A stretch of 6,906 bases of DNA, from positions 1 through 6,906 of the forward strand of contig CALGGM010000104.1 of NCBI GenBank assembly GCA_937915925.1, read 5' to 3'. Below are positions 1-5,284 of this stretch, piece by piece (the first letter of the stretch is position 1; each line of letters starts with the position of its first letter). The stretch comes from an uncultured Clostridia bacterium. Its GTDB lineage: Bacteria; Bacillota; Clostridia; Christensenellales; CAG-138. The position numbers were made by a program, and so were the translations under genes. Below the pieces are notes generated by a model. That model saw only the letters and a list, made by a program, of their open reading frames with translations. It had not been told where the DNA came from and made no database searches.

Positions 1-1513
1 TCCAGCAGCTCGGCGCGTTCTGCTCGACCTTGGTGGTCGGATCGTCGACAAAGTAATAGTACGGCGAACGGTCGGAGATCGTCTCCGTCGTGGTGAGCTT
101 GCCCTCCATGAGCCCCGCAAGCCCGGTCGCCATCTTGAACACCGAGCCGGACGCGGTGCGGATGCCGATCGCGCGGTTCAGCGTCGGCTGATTGCTCTCC
201 GGTCCGAACAGCAGCTCGTATTCGTTCTCGTCGATGCCGTCGGTGAACATGTTCGGATTGTAATCCGGGTACGACGCCATGGCAAGGATCTCGCCGGTCT
301 TGACGTCCATGACGATGACCGCGCCGGTCTCCGCCAGCTTGATGCTGTCGGTGTTGCCGTTGGTCAGCTTGTCGTAATGCTTATAATCGGAAAGGATCCT
401 CTGCTCCTGCTTTTTGCGCGTCTCCTGAATGTTCTCCAAAAGCGCTTCCTCGCAGATCTTCTGCAGCTCGATGTCGATGGTCAGCTGCACGTTCATGCCG
501 TTTTTCGGCTGCACGGAATCAAGCACCTCAACGATCGCGCCGCGCTTATTTTTCAGGATGCGCGTCGTGCCGAGACGCCCGTAAAGATGCGGCGTCAGGT
601 ACGCCTCCATCGTTTTTTCCACGCCCGCCACGCCGACCAGATCGTTGTAGGAATAGCCGAGGTCGAGCATGTTGTTCGTCTCGGTGTGCTTCTCGTCGAA
701 TTCGGCGAACGAATCGTAGGAATACCCGATGCCGGTCATGTCGCGCGTGACCTGCTTACTGAGGTAGCCGACGATATGCGACGCGGTATGCCCGTATGGG
801 TACACGCGGTAGCTGCTTTTTTCGGTCAGGATGCCGGTCAGCCGGTCGCTCGCCATGTCGAGCTCTGTCACGACCGCCAGCGAAACGTCGCTCGCGATGC
901 GAACGCCCTCGAACGCGCGGTAGCTGTTCATGACCGCCTCCTGTCGGATCGACATGATCTTCTTCGCCTCGTCAAAGGGCATGTCGTCCGGGATGCACCA
1001 CGACGCGCGCAGGATGCGGTACGCCTCCTCCGCGGAGAGATCGGGGTTCGAAAAATTGCAGGCGTCGACAAAGCTGCGCTTGCGCGACGCGGCGACGGAT
1101 TCGCTGTTCGTGCGGAAATCGTACACGAACGTGCCGTCCGACTCCATGTTGATATAGAACGTGTCGATCGTGCTTCCTCCGCCCTCCTCGATGATGCGGA
1201 TCGCCTCGATCAGCGAGTGCGTATATCGCGCGCTGTCGATAGGCGTGCGGTTGTTCGGATCGCGGTAGAAGAGCACGTTATAGGTCGTTTCGTCGTAGGC
1301 GAGCACCACGCCGTTGCGGTCGGTGATCGTGCCGCGGCTGCCGGACTGATACGTGGTGACCTCGGTCGTCTGCTGCACAGCGGCGGAATACGCCTCGGTC
1401 TCGCGGATGGCAAGCTTGTCCAAAAACAGCAGCAGGACGCCGAGCATCACGGCAAACACCGCGATGAGCATCCAGATGCGCGTATTCAGTTTTCCCTTTT
1501 CACCGCGTTTCAC
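1..1513 (-). CDS. mrdA: Penicillin-binding protein 2 (class B PBP, elongation transpeptidase), C-terminus cut off by the window edge
   Basis: This is a class B peptidoglycan D,D-transpeptidase that would crosslink wall peptides at the outer membrane face during cell elongation. About 504 residues are visible. A short basic N-terminus is followed by one membrane anchor (about residues 13-34), the PBP dimer/pedestal start RGTITDRNG (from residue 60), a YGHTASHIVGY-type segment (about 240), LTIDIELQ (about 345), and the catalytic SVFK motif (SxxK), with the nucleophile at Ser457. The SxN and KTG motifs should lie left of position 1. The long region before Ser457 fits Gram-positive class B PBPs better than the shorter E. 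coli PBP2 (active Ser330). The start is GTG at 1513-1511, overlapping the mreD stop as GTGA; the only nearby ATG is inside the membrane segment. No strong Shine-Dalgarno lies at normal distance (AAGGA is about 15 nt away), so translation is probably coupled to mreD. The product class is secure. A SpoVD/FtsI-type PBP is the alternative, but the mreCD context argues for PBP2. Confidence 0.93.
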   Translation of the reverse strand, partial: MKRGEKGKLNTRIWMLIAVFAVMLGVLLLFLDKLAIRETEAYSAAVQQTTEVTTYQSGSRGTITDRNGVVLAYDETTYNVLFYRDPNNRTPIDSARYTHSLIEAIRIIEEGGGSTIDTFYINMESDGTFVYDFRTNSESVAASRKRSFVDACNFSNPDLSAEEAYRILRASWCIPDDMPFDEAKKIMSIRQEAVMNSYRAFEGVRIASDVSLAVVTELDMASDRLTGILTEKSSYRVYPYGHTASHIVGYLSKQVTRDMTGIGYSYDSFAEFDEKHTETNNMLDLGYSYNDLVGVAGVEKTMEAYLTPHLYGRLGTTRILKNKRGAIVEVLDSVQPKNGMNVQLTIDIELQKICEEALLENIQETRKKQEQRILSDYKHYDKLTNGNTDSIKLAETGAVIVMDVKTGEILAMASYPDYNPNMFTDGIDENEYELLFGPESNQPTLNRAIGIRTASGSVFKMATGLAGLMEGKLTTTETISDRSPYYYFVDDPTTKVEQNAPSCW

Positions 1514-1998
1514 CGATGGATCGAGCCGTCCTTTTCCTTTGCGCGCAGCGCCGACCGAAGCGGAAGCACGCACAGCGTTTCGAGAATGACCGACGGAAGC
1601 GTCGCGCGAAGCAGCCGATACGCGTCGAACCTTGCGCCGATCAGAAGCGAGAATACAAAGATCACCGTCTCCGCCGCGACGGCGGCAGTGAACGAACCGA
1701 AAAGCGCACGAAGCCGCGCGCTCTCATGCTTTTTCGTAAAGCCGTACGCGATGCACACCGCGATCAGATACGCCGCGGCGGACAGCCCCACGTACGGGTT
1801 CACAAACAGGTCCGTAAGAAGTCCCCCGAGGATTGCGATAAGGATGCCGTCCTGTACCTTGGTCGCGAAGGTCGCCGCAAGCGCAAGGCTCAGCACGAAC
1901 AGCGGACGCATGCCGCTTCGGAACAGGGACGGGAATACGAAGCAGTCCAGAAAGATCGCGAGGATCAGAAACGGGATCAGAAGCAGCCGCCGTTTCAT
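1510..1998 (-). CDS. mreD: Rod shape-determining protein MreD
   Basis: MreD is a small integral membrane component of the elongasome that works with MreC and PBP2/RodA in lateral wall synthesis. The 162-residue product has the usual family length and is almost wholly hydrophobic. Segments lie near residues 4-24, 32-45, 50-66, 70-87, 100-121 and 132-148, giving five or six passes, with a basic cytoplasmic tail (RAKEKDGSIHR). The region around GLLTDLFVNPYVGLSA (59-74) matches the conserved MreD pattern of a G-x-x-x-D loop followed by a small-residue helix. Its ATG overlaps the mreC stop by 4 bp (ATGA) and is preceded by GAGG with a 7-nt spacer inside the mreC end. Its stop overlaps the PBP2 GTG. 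Position between mreC and PBP2 is a strong part of the identification, because MreD sequences diverge widely. Confidence 0.94.
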   Translation of the reverse strand: MKRRLLLIPFLILAIFLDCFVFPSLFRSGMRPLFVLSLALAATFATKVQDGILIAILGGLLTDLFVNPYVGLSAAAYLIAVCIAYGFTKKHESARLRALFGSFTAAVAAETVIFVFSLLIGARFDAYRLLRATLPSVILETLCVLPLRSALRAKEKDGSIHR

Positions 1999-2834
1999 CC
2001 GATTGCCTCATCGACGCCGACGACGATCAGCGCTTCCTCAAGATGCAGAAAATCGATGTCCATCGAAACGATCGCGTCGTGCGTGCCCTTGCCGTCCTCA
2101 TTGACGGAGATGACCGTTCCGACGTACAGCCCCTTCGGGAAGAAGCCGCCGATGCCGCTTGTGCGGATCGTATCGCCCACGCGCACGTCCGCCTTGCCGG
2201 GCAGATAATAGAGGTACGTACCCATCAGCGTGCCGTCCTCTTCATAGAGCCCGCCGAGCATGCCCTCGTCGCGCGTACGCTGCACCATGACGCTGATGCG
2301 CATCTTTTCGTCGCACATTGTTTTGACGCGGCACCAGTTCGGACCGACCTCCGACACGCGTCCCACCACGCCGTCCGCCGTGATGACCGCCATCTTTTCG
2401 GTGACGCCGCTGCGCGAGCCCGCGTTCAGCGTGATCGTGTCGATATACGGATTGCTGTCACGCCCGATGACCGAGGCGGTGACAAAGCGCATCTCGCGGT
2501 TCGCGTCCGCAAAGTTCAAAAGCTCCGAGAGCCGCGCATTCTCCTTTTCCGTTTCGTCCAATAACGCAAGCTTCTGCTGCTGTTCAAGGACAGTCGCCTT
2601 CAGCTCCTCGTTCTGTTCGATCAGCTTCGAAGGCGTAAACACGCGCACGAAAAAATCCCCGACGTCCGACTGCACGCCGTGCAGGAACTCGGAAACCGGC
2701 GCGAACGCAGAGCGAAACAGACCGTCCCCCATGCCGTCGTTTCGGCCGTTCGCCGTAAACGCCGCAAGGACGATCAGCAGTACAATCGCGATCAGCGCGA
2801 TCCACATCGGTCTGTTCTTCCAAAGCTTTCGCAT
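1995..2834 (-). CDS. mreC: Rod shape-determining protein MreC
   Basis: MreC is a bitopic membrane protein whose extracellular part binds and activates PBP2 in the elongation machinery. The 279 residues show a short basic N-terminus, one transmembrane helix (about 10-27), a coiled coil (about 70-108, rich in E, Q, L and N: EQNEELKATVLEQQQKL), and then the double beta-barrel domain. Family signatures visible are VIGRDSNPYIDTITLNAGS (122-140), GVVGRVSEVGPNWCRV (155-170) and the C-terminal GIGGFFPKGLYVGTV (227-241). The open frame runs much further upstream (to about 3992). The true start is the ATG at 2834-2832, because GGAGG (2844-2840) lies 5 nt before it and the membrane anchor begins at residue 10. 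An extended -10 promoter lies about 30 nt upstream. mreB, usually just before mreC, is not here. It is the first gene of the mreC-mreD-PBP2 overlap chain. Confidence 0.97.
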   Translation of the reverse strand: MRKLWKNRPMWIALIAIVLLIVLAAFTANGRNDGMGDGLFRSAFAPVSEFLHGVQSDVGDFFVRVFTPSKLIEQNEELKATVLEQQQKLALLDETEKENARLSELLNFADANREMRFVTASVIGRDSNPYIDTITLNAGSRSGVTEKMAVITADGVVGRVSEVGPNWCRVKTMCDEKMRISVMVQRTRDEGMLGGLYEEDGTLMGTYLYYLPGKADVRVGDTIRTSGIGGFFPKGLYVGTVISVNEDGKGTHDAIVSMDIDFLHLEEALIVVGVDEAIG

Positions 2835-2864
2835 CGTTTCCTCCGATATACCTTTACAACATAC

Positions 2865-2873
2865 AGTATACCA
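2865..2873 (-). promoter_or_regulatory. Extended -10 promoter element for mreC-mreD-PBP2
   Basis: On the minus strand the sequence TGGTATACT gives a TGn extension followed by the hexamer TATACT, one base from TATAAT. Transcription would start near 2858, leaving a leader of about 24 nt with the mreC Shine-Dalgarno GGAGG. No good -35 hexamer lies at 16-18 bp; this is tolerated by extended -10 promoters of the housekeeping sigma factor. It suggests that mreC-mreD-PBP2 can be transcribed independently of the small gene upstream. The site is inferred from motif and position only. Confidence 0.6.
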
Positions 2874-2908
2874 CAGGTTCGCGCTTCGGAAGGTGAACAT
2901 TCGGTTAA

Positions 2909-3073
2909 CTATTGCCGCGCAAAGCAGAACCCTGCCGCAAGCAGCGACGCGACGCCGATCAGCAGAAACACCCACCACGGCACGCAGTAAAAGATCAAGG
3001 CGGCGGCAGCGGCGCCGAGCGCCACCAAAAGCAGGCGCTTGACCCTGCGCTTTTGTTCGCACTGTCTTCGCAT
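2909..3073 (-). CDS. Small hydrophobic membrane protein, 54 residues, unknown function
   Basis: I do not recognise a named family. The product begins with a strongly basic, soluble stretch (MRRQCEQKRRVKR) followed by two hydrophobic segments (about residues 14-31 and 33-50) separated by a short Pro-Trp-Trp turn (YCVPWWVF), and ends FARQ. The positive N-terminus suggests a helical hairpin with both ends in the cytoplasm. The start chosen is ATG at 3073-3071, because GGGAGGG lies upstream with a spacer of about 8 nt; an in-frame ATG two codons earlier is too close to that site. The longer 92-residue frame from 3187 reaches into the ABC gene start and has a non-membrane N-terminal part, so it is unlikely. 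The gene points the same way as mreC, 74 bp upstream of it, and may share transcription. PWW-containing small membrane proteins are recalled from Clostridia, but this was not searched. The main doubt is whether it is expressed. Confidence 0.62.
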   Translation of the reverse strand: MRRQCEQKRRVKRLLLVALGAAAAALIFYCVPWWVFLLIGVASLLAAGFCFARQ

Positions 3074-3095
3074 ACGCATTCCCTCCCTTTTCTGT

Positions 3096-3101
3096 ATCAT
3101 A
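3096..3101 (-). promoter_or_regulatory. Possible -10 box for the small membrane protein gene
   Basis: TATGAT on the minus strand lies about 7 bp before the AAGGGAGGG ribosome-binding region of the 54-residue gene, which would give a very short leader. The -35 region at 17-18 bp spacing (around GTCACG) is poor. I see no convincing promoter on the plus strand for the ABC genes in the same 112-bp divergent spacer (3074-3185), although they must be read from it or from upstream. Confidence 0.3.
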
Positions 3102-3117
3102 CGCGGTGCGTGCGCGA

Positions 3118-3128
3118 TCCGTGACGGA
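3118..3128. promoter_or_regulatory. Short perfect palindrome in the divergent spacer (possible operator)
   Basis: TCCGTGACGGA is a perfect 5-bp inverted repeat around one central base, midway between the divergent small gene and the ABC ATPase gene. Its position would suit a regulator acting on either side, but it is short and could arise by chance in GC-rich DNA. No regulator gene is nearby. Confidence 0.2.
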
Positions 3129-3185
3129 ACGCGGCGGAAAAAATCGGAATAGCATAGAAATAAGTACACAACAAGGAGATCGGTC

Positions 3186-3932
3186 ATGCAATCCGAATTG
3201 ATGACACTTTCCGACGTTTCGCACAGCTTCTACACGGTCGAGGGCGAAACGTCTGCGATAGAACACCTGAACCTGACCGTGCACGAGGGCGAATTCCTCG
3301 CGATCGTCGGTCCCTCCGGGTGCGGCAAAACGACCGTGCTTTCGCTGATCATGGGGCTCATCCAGCCCACCGCGGGCAGCATCCGCTGTTCGCGCGAGGG
3401 ATTGAGACTTGGCTACATGCTCCAGCGCGATCATCTTCTGGATCACCGCACCGTGGAGCGCAACGTGCTTTTGGGGCTCGAGGTCCAGCACCGGCTCGAC
3501 GCGGAATCGAAGGCGCGCGCGATGCGGCTTTTGGACACCTACGGGCTCGGCGAATTCAAGCGCTATAAGCCACAGCAGCTTTCCGGCGGCATGCGGCAAA
3601 AGGTTGCGCTCATCCGCACGCTCGCGATCCAGCCCGACCTGCTGCTTCTCGACGAACCGTTTTCCGCGCTCGATTATCAGACGCGGCTGAACCTTAGCGA
3701 CGAGGTCTACCGCATCATCCGAAGGGAGCACAAGAGCGCGATCCTCGTCACACACGACATCTCCGAGGCGGTGTCGATGGCGGACCGCGTGGCGGTGTTT
3801 TCGGCGCGTCCCGCAACGCTCAAGGCGACCGTGCCGATTGGCTTTGCGCCGTCGCTCTCGCCGCTCGAACGGCGCAGGCAGGCGGATTTTCACGACTATT
3901 TCGACCGCATCTGGGAGGAACTGCAGCCATGA
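3186..3932 (+). CDS. ABC transporter ATP-binding protein, NitT/TauT (nitrate/sulfonate/taurine-like) family
   Basis: This is the cytoplasmic ATPase that powers a binding-protein-dependent importer with the permease encoded next. Its 248 residues carry the full motif set in order: Walker A GPSGCGKTT (42-50), Q-loop Gln80 in YMLQRD, ABC signature LSGGMRQK (132-139), Walker B LLLLDEPFSALD (152-163, Asp156/Glu157), and the switch His190 in VTHD. The spacing and the LSGGMRQ form are typical of the SsuB/TauB/NrtD group, as is the short C-terminal tail with FHDYFDRIWEEL. The ATG at 3186 is preceded by AAGGAG with a 7-nt spacer, an excellent ribosome site. The stop overlaps the permease start by 4 bp (ATGA), so the two are co-translated. 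The substrate cannot be told: sulfonates, nitrate, pyrimidine thiamine precursors and others are all carried by this family. All catalytic residues are present, so it should be active. Confidence 0.95.
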   Translation: MQSELMTLSDVSHSFYTVEGETSAIEHLNLTVHEGEFLAIVGPSGCGKTTVLSLIMGLIQPTAGSIRCSREGLRLGYMLQRDHLLDHRTVERNVLLGLEVQHRLDAESKARAMRLLDTYGLGEFKRYKPQQLSGGMRQKVALIRTLAIQPDLLLLDEPFSALDYQTRLNLSDEVYRIIRREHKSAILVTHDISEAVSMADRVAVFSARPATLKATVPIGFAPSLSPLERRRQADFHDYFDRIWEELQP

Positions 3933-4726
3933 AATACATTCCCGTTTCCAAGGCGCACGCAGCGTATTTAAAGCGCCTGCGGCGCGACGCAAGGACCGTC
4001 CGTCTCTCGCAGATCGGCGTGCTTTTGGGCGTGCTCCTGCTTTGGGAGATCGGCGCGGATCTCAAATGGTTCGACCCGTTCATCCTCTCCTCGCCCTCGC
4101 GCGTGCTCGCAACGGTCATACGGCTGTATTCCGACGGCTCTCTGTGGCTGCACATCGGAACAACGCTTTTTGAAACCGTTCTCGGCTTCGTGCTCGGGAC
4201 CCTTTTGGGCGCGCTGTTTGCCGTGCTCCTTTGGTGGATGCCGCGGCTGAACCGCATCTTGGACCCGTACCTTGTCGTTTTGAACGCGCTTCCGAAGATC
4301 GCCTTGGGTCCCGTGCTCATCGTGTGGATCGGCGCAGGCATGGCGTCCATCGTCGTCATGGGCGTGCTCGTTTCGTTGATCGTCACGACCGTGACCGTCT
4401 TAAACGGCTTTCTTGCCACCACGGACGAAAAACAGCTTCTGATGCGCACGCTCGGCGCAACGAAGCTGCAGATCTTTACAAAGGTCGTTTTCCCCGCGGG
4501 CATTCCCGACCTGATCTCTGCGTTGAAGATCTCGGTCGGCATGAGCTGGGTCGGCGTTATCGTGGGCGAATACCTCGTCAGCAAGGCGGGGCTCGGGTAT
4601 CTGATCGTTTACGGCGGGCAGGTCTTTAAGCTCGACCTCGTCATGGCGTCGGTCGCGATCCTGTGCGTGCTCGCCGCGCTGATGTATTACGCCGTCGCCT
4701 TCCTCGAAAAGAAGGTCCGGAGATAA
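3929..4726 (+). CDS. ABC transporter permease, NitT/TauT (SsuC/TauC-like) family
   Basis: This is the membrane channel subunit of the importer whose ATPase is encoded just before. The 265 residues show a basic cytoplasmic N-terminus, then hydrophobic helices near 28-43, 76-103, 124-136, 138-158, 196-216 and 240-258, as expected for six-helix BPD_transp_1 permeases. The family segment ALPKIALGPVLIVWIGAG (120-137) is present. So is the EAA coupling loop (about 167-193, EKQLLMRTLGATKLQIF with the invariant Gly176 and PAGIP), which docks onto the ATPase. GLGYLIVYG (221-229) is also typical of SsuC/TauC-like permeases. The start ATG overlaps the ATPase stop. The stop TAA is followed within 3 bases by repeat DNA rather than by the expected substrate-binding protein gene, so the operon is either incomplete or served by a partner encoded elsewhere. 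Confidence 0.95.
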   Translation: MKYIPVSKAHAAYLKRLRRDARTVRLSQIGVLLGVLLLWEIGADLKWFDPFILSSPSRVLATVIRLYSDGSLWLHIGTTLFETVLGFVLGTLLGALFAVLLWWMPRLNRILDPYLVVLNALPKIALGPVLIVWIGAGMASIVVMGVLVSLIVTTVTVLNGFLATTDEKQLLMRTLGATKLQIFTKVVFPAGIPDLISALKISVGMSWVGVIVGEYLVSKAGLGYLIVYGGQVFKLDLVMASVAILCVLAALMYYAVAFLEKKVRR

Positions 4727-4728
4727 AA

Positions 4729-4745
4729 TGACAGCGCAGCTGTCT
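4729..4745. repeat. 17-bp palindromic repeat, copy 1
   Basis: TGACAGCGCAGCTGTCT forms a 6-bp stem (GACAGC/GCTGTC) with a GCA loop. It begins 2 bases after the permease stop codon. An exact second copy is at 5092-5108 in the same orientation; the match ends precisely at both edges. Confidence 0.75.
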
Positions 4746-4748
4746 CAT

Positions 4749-4772
4749 CGTGTCAAAAAACTTTTTGACACG
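4749..4772. terminator. Perfect 11-bp-stem hairpin downstream of the ABC permease; possible bidirectional terminator or repeat unit
   Basis: The arm CGTGTCAAAAA pairs perfectly with TTTTTGACACG around a 2-base AC gap (in practice a slightly larger loop). It lies 22 bp after the permease stop, a natural terminator position. However, the T run sits inside the stem and no U-tract follows it, so it is not a classical intrinsic terminator. It could equally be part of the dispersed repeat mosaic around it. The symmetric sequence would act equally on either strand. Confidence 0.4.
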
Positions 4773-4797
4773 CTGAGCAGGCTGTTGATAAGGGAGA

Positions 4798-4855
4798 GAT
4801 GGCGACGCGCGGGAAGCGCGCGACGGCACCGCTGTAACGAAGCGAAGCGAAGTGG
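4798..4855. repeat. 58-bp direct repeat, copy 1
   Basis: This unit starts GATGGCGACGCGCGGGAAGC and ends GAAGCGAAGTGG. It matches 4907-4964 at 54 of 58 positions with no gaps. It contains a weak GC hairpin (CGCGC...GCGCG) and a short GAAGC-type tandem at its right end. The two copies start 109 bp apart. It looks like a dispersed noncoding repeat unit. Confidence 0.85.
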
Positions 4856-4862
4856 CAAAAGA

Positions 4863-4980
4863 ATCCGCGTTTTCGCGACGGAGCTATACTTACGTATGCG
4901 ACTGAAGATGGCGACGCGCGGGAAGCGTGCGACGTCACCGCTGTAACGGAGCGAAGCGGAGTGGTTAAGAAAACGCGGAT
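4863..4980. repeat. 12-bp inverted repeat enclosing repeat copy 2
   Basis: ATCCGCGTTTTC at 4863-4874 is the exact reverse complement of GAAAACGCGGAT at 4969-4980. The pair brackets about 94 bp, including the second 58-bp unit, so this segment has the shape of a small inverted-repeat-bounded element. The match does not extend on either side. Confidence 0.65.
4907..4964. repeat. 58-bp direct repeat, copy 2
   Basis: This is the second copy of the unit at 4798-4855, with four substitutions (C/T, G/T and two A/G) and no indels. Here the A/G changes turn GAAGCGAAG into GGAGCGAAGCGGAG, improving pairing of CCGCT with AGCGG inside the unit. It is flanked on both sides by the arms of a 12-bp inverted repeat (4863-4874 and 4969-4980). 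Confidence 0.85.
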
Positions 4981-4982
4981 AA

Positions 4983-5064
4983 TTTGCGGCGAAATAATAG
5001 AAAGAAAGGACGTCCTCGCGCCCTTTCATCCTGCAAGTGTTCATTTGAATCTGCTCGCCGCAAA
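4983..5064. repeat. 10-bp inverted repeat pair
   Basis: TTTGCGGCGA at 4983-4992 is the exact reverse complement of TCGCCGCAAA at 5055-5064, with 62 bp between. It begins 2 bp after the preceding 12-bp inverted repeat ends. It could form a long stem-loop or mark another small element; at 10 bp, chance cannot be excluded. Confidence 0.45.
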
Positions 5065-5091
5065 CGGTCTGACCCCTTTTGCGACAGCCTG

Positions 5092-5108
5092 TGACAGCGC
5101 AGCTGTCT
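5092..5108. repeat. 17-bp palindromic repeat, copy 2
   Basis: This is an exact copy of 4729-4745 in direct orientation. The two copies bracket about 346 bp that hold the hairpin, both 58-bp units and both inverted-repeat pairs. Confidence 0.75.
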
Positions 5109-5144
5109 ATTCATGGCGAAGCCAATTCATGCCGCAAGGCAATT
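5109..5144. repeat. Tandem mini-hairpin unit (ATTCATGGCG/ATTCATGCCG)
   Basis: Two consecutive units each start ATTCATG and end CAATT or an overlapping AATT. The first forms TGGC-GAA-GCCA (5114-5124), the second TGCC-GCAA-GGCA (5130-5141). This kind of CAATTCATGCC...GGCAATT string is recalled as a dispersed repeat in gut Clostridia, not checked here. Confidence 0.6.
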
Positions 5145-5147
5145 AAA

Positions 5148-5273
5148 GGGGATGTTAAAAGTCTCGAAATGTCATCCTGAGGAGCATAGCGACGAAGGAT
5201 CTCCTATTAACGCTTACTGTTTTTCGGAGATTCTTCGCCTAAAGGCTCAGAATGACAGGATGTTTAACACCCC
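5148..5273. repeat. MITE-like element of about 126 bp with imperfect terminal inverted repeats
   Basis: The left end GGGGATGTTAAA (5148-5159) is mirrored by TTTAACACCCC at 5263-5273 with one indel. Inside, the longer arm at 5170-5203 (TGTCATCCTGAGGAGCATAG...GATCTC) is an imperfect reverse complement of 5227-5257 (GAGATTCTTCGCC...GAATGACA). The two arms enclose a loop of about 23 bp. The GTCATCCTGAG...GAAGGATCT core is recalled as a very widespread intergenic repeat in gut Firmicutes. The element ends 12 bp before the lipoprotein stop, so its stem-loop could also end transcription from that gene on the minus strand or from the ABC genes on the plus strand. It has no coding capacity and would depend on a transposase elsewhere if mobile. 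Confidence 0.72.
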
Positions 5274-5284
5274 CTCTTCCACTT

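Larger units (their letters stand above)
4727..5284. other. Gene-free repeat island between the convergent ABC permease and lipoprotein genes
   Basis: These 558 bp contain no credible gene. The short open frames are low-complexity products of the repeats themselves (for example two copies of a RFASLRYSG...RFPRVAI-like string on the minus strand), and none has a convincing ribosome site. Nearly all of the length is accounted for by separate repeat units listed individually. About 90 bp between 4993 and 5091 show only a weak hairpin (GAAAGG at 5004-5009 with CCTTTC at 5022-5027). There is no transposase or tRNA. Confidence 0.8.

Noticed and set aside
377..2104. Long plus-strand open frame (575 codons) opposite PBP2 and mreD
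   Set aside because: It is antisense to clearly recognisable PBP2 and MreD coding sequence. Its product is rich in R, H, A and D without any family motif, typical of the reverse frame of GC-rich genes.
3074..3185. Riboswitch (for example TPP) before the ABC importer
   Set aside because: NitT/TauT-type importers can be thiamine-regulated, but the 112-bp spacer lacks the CTGAGA and ACCTGATCTGG-like core motifs and is shared with a divergent gene.
2835..3992. Upstream extension of the mreC frame to 3992
   Set aside because: The extension has low-complexity Arg-rich translation, runs antisense to the ABC ATPase, and the mreC start at 2834 has its own ribosome site and membrane anchor.
4798..4964. 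CRISPR-like array
   Set aside because: There are only two copies of a 58-bp unit, the units are too long, there is a single spacer, and no cas gene is present.
4745..5146. Short open frames in the repeat island, including two with internally repeated FASLRYSG-type strings
   Set aside because: The repeats in the protein simply mirror the 58-bp DNA repeats; no ribosome sites and no plausible fold.
4727..5284. Remnant insertion sequence with transposase
   Set aside because: No frame shows transposase motifs; only noncoding repeats are present.
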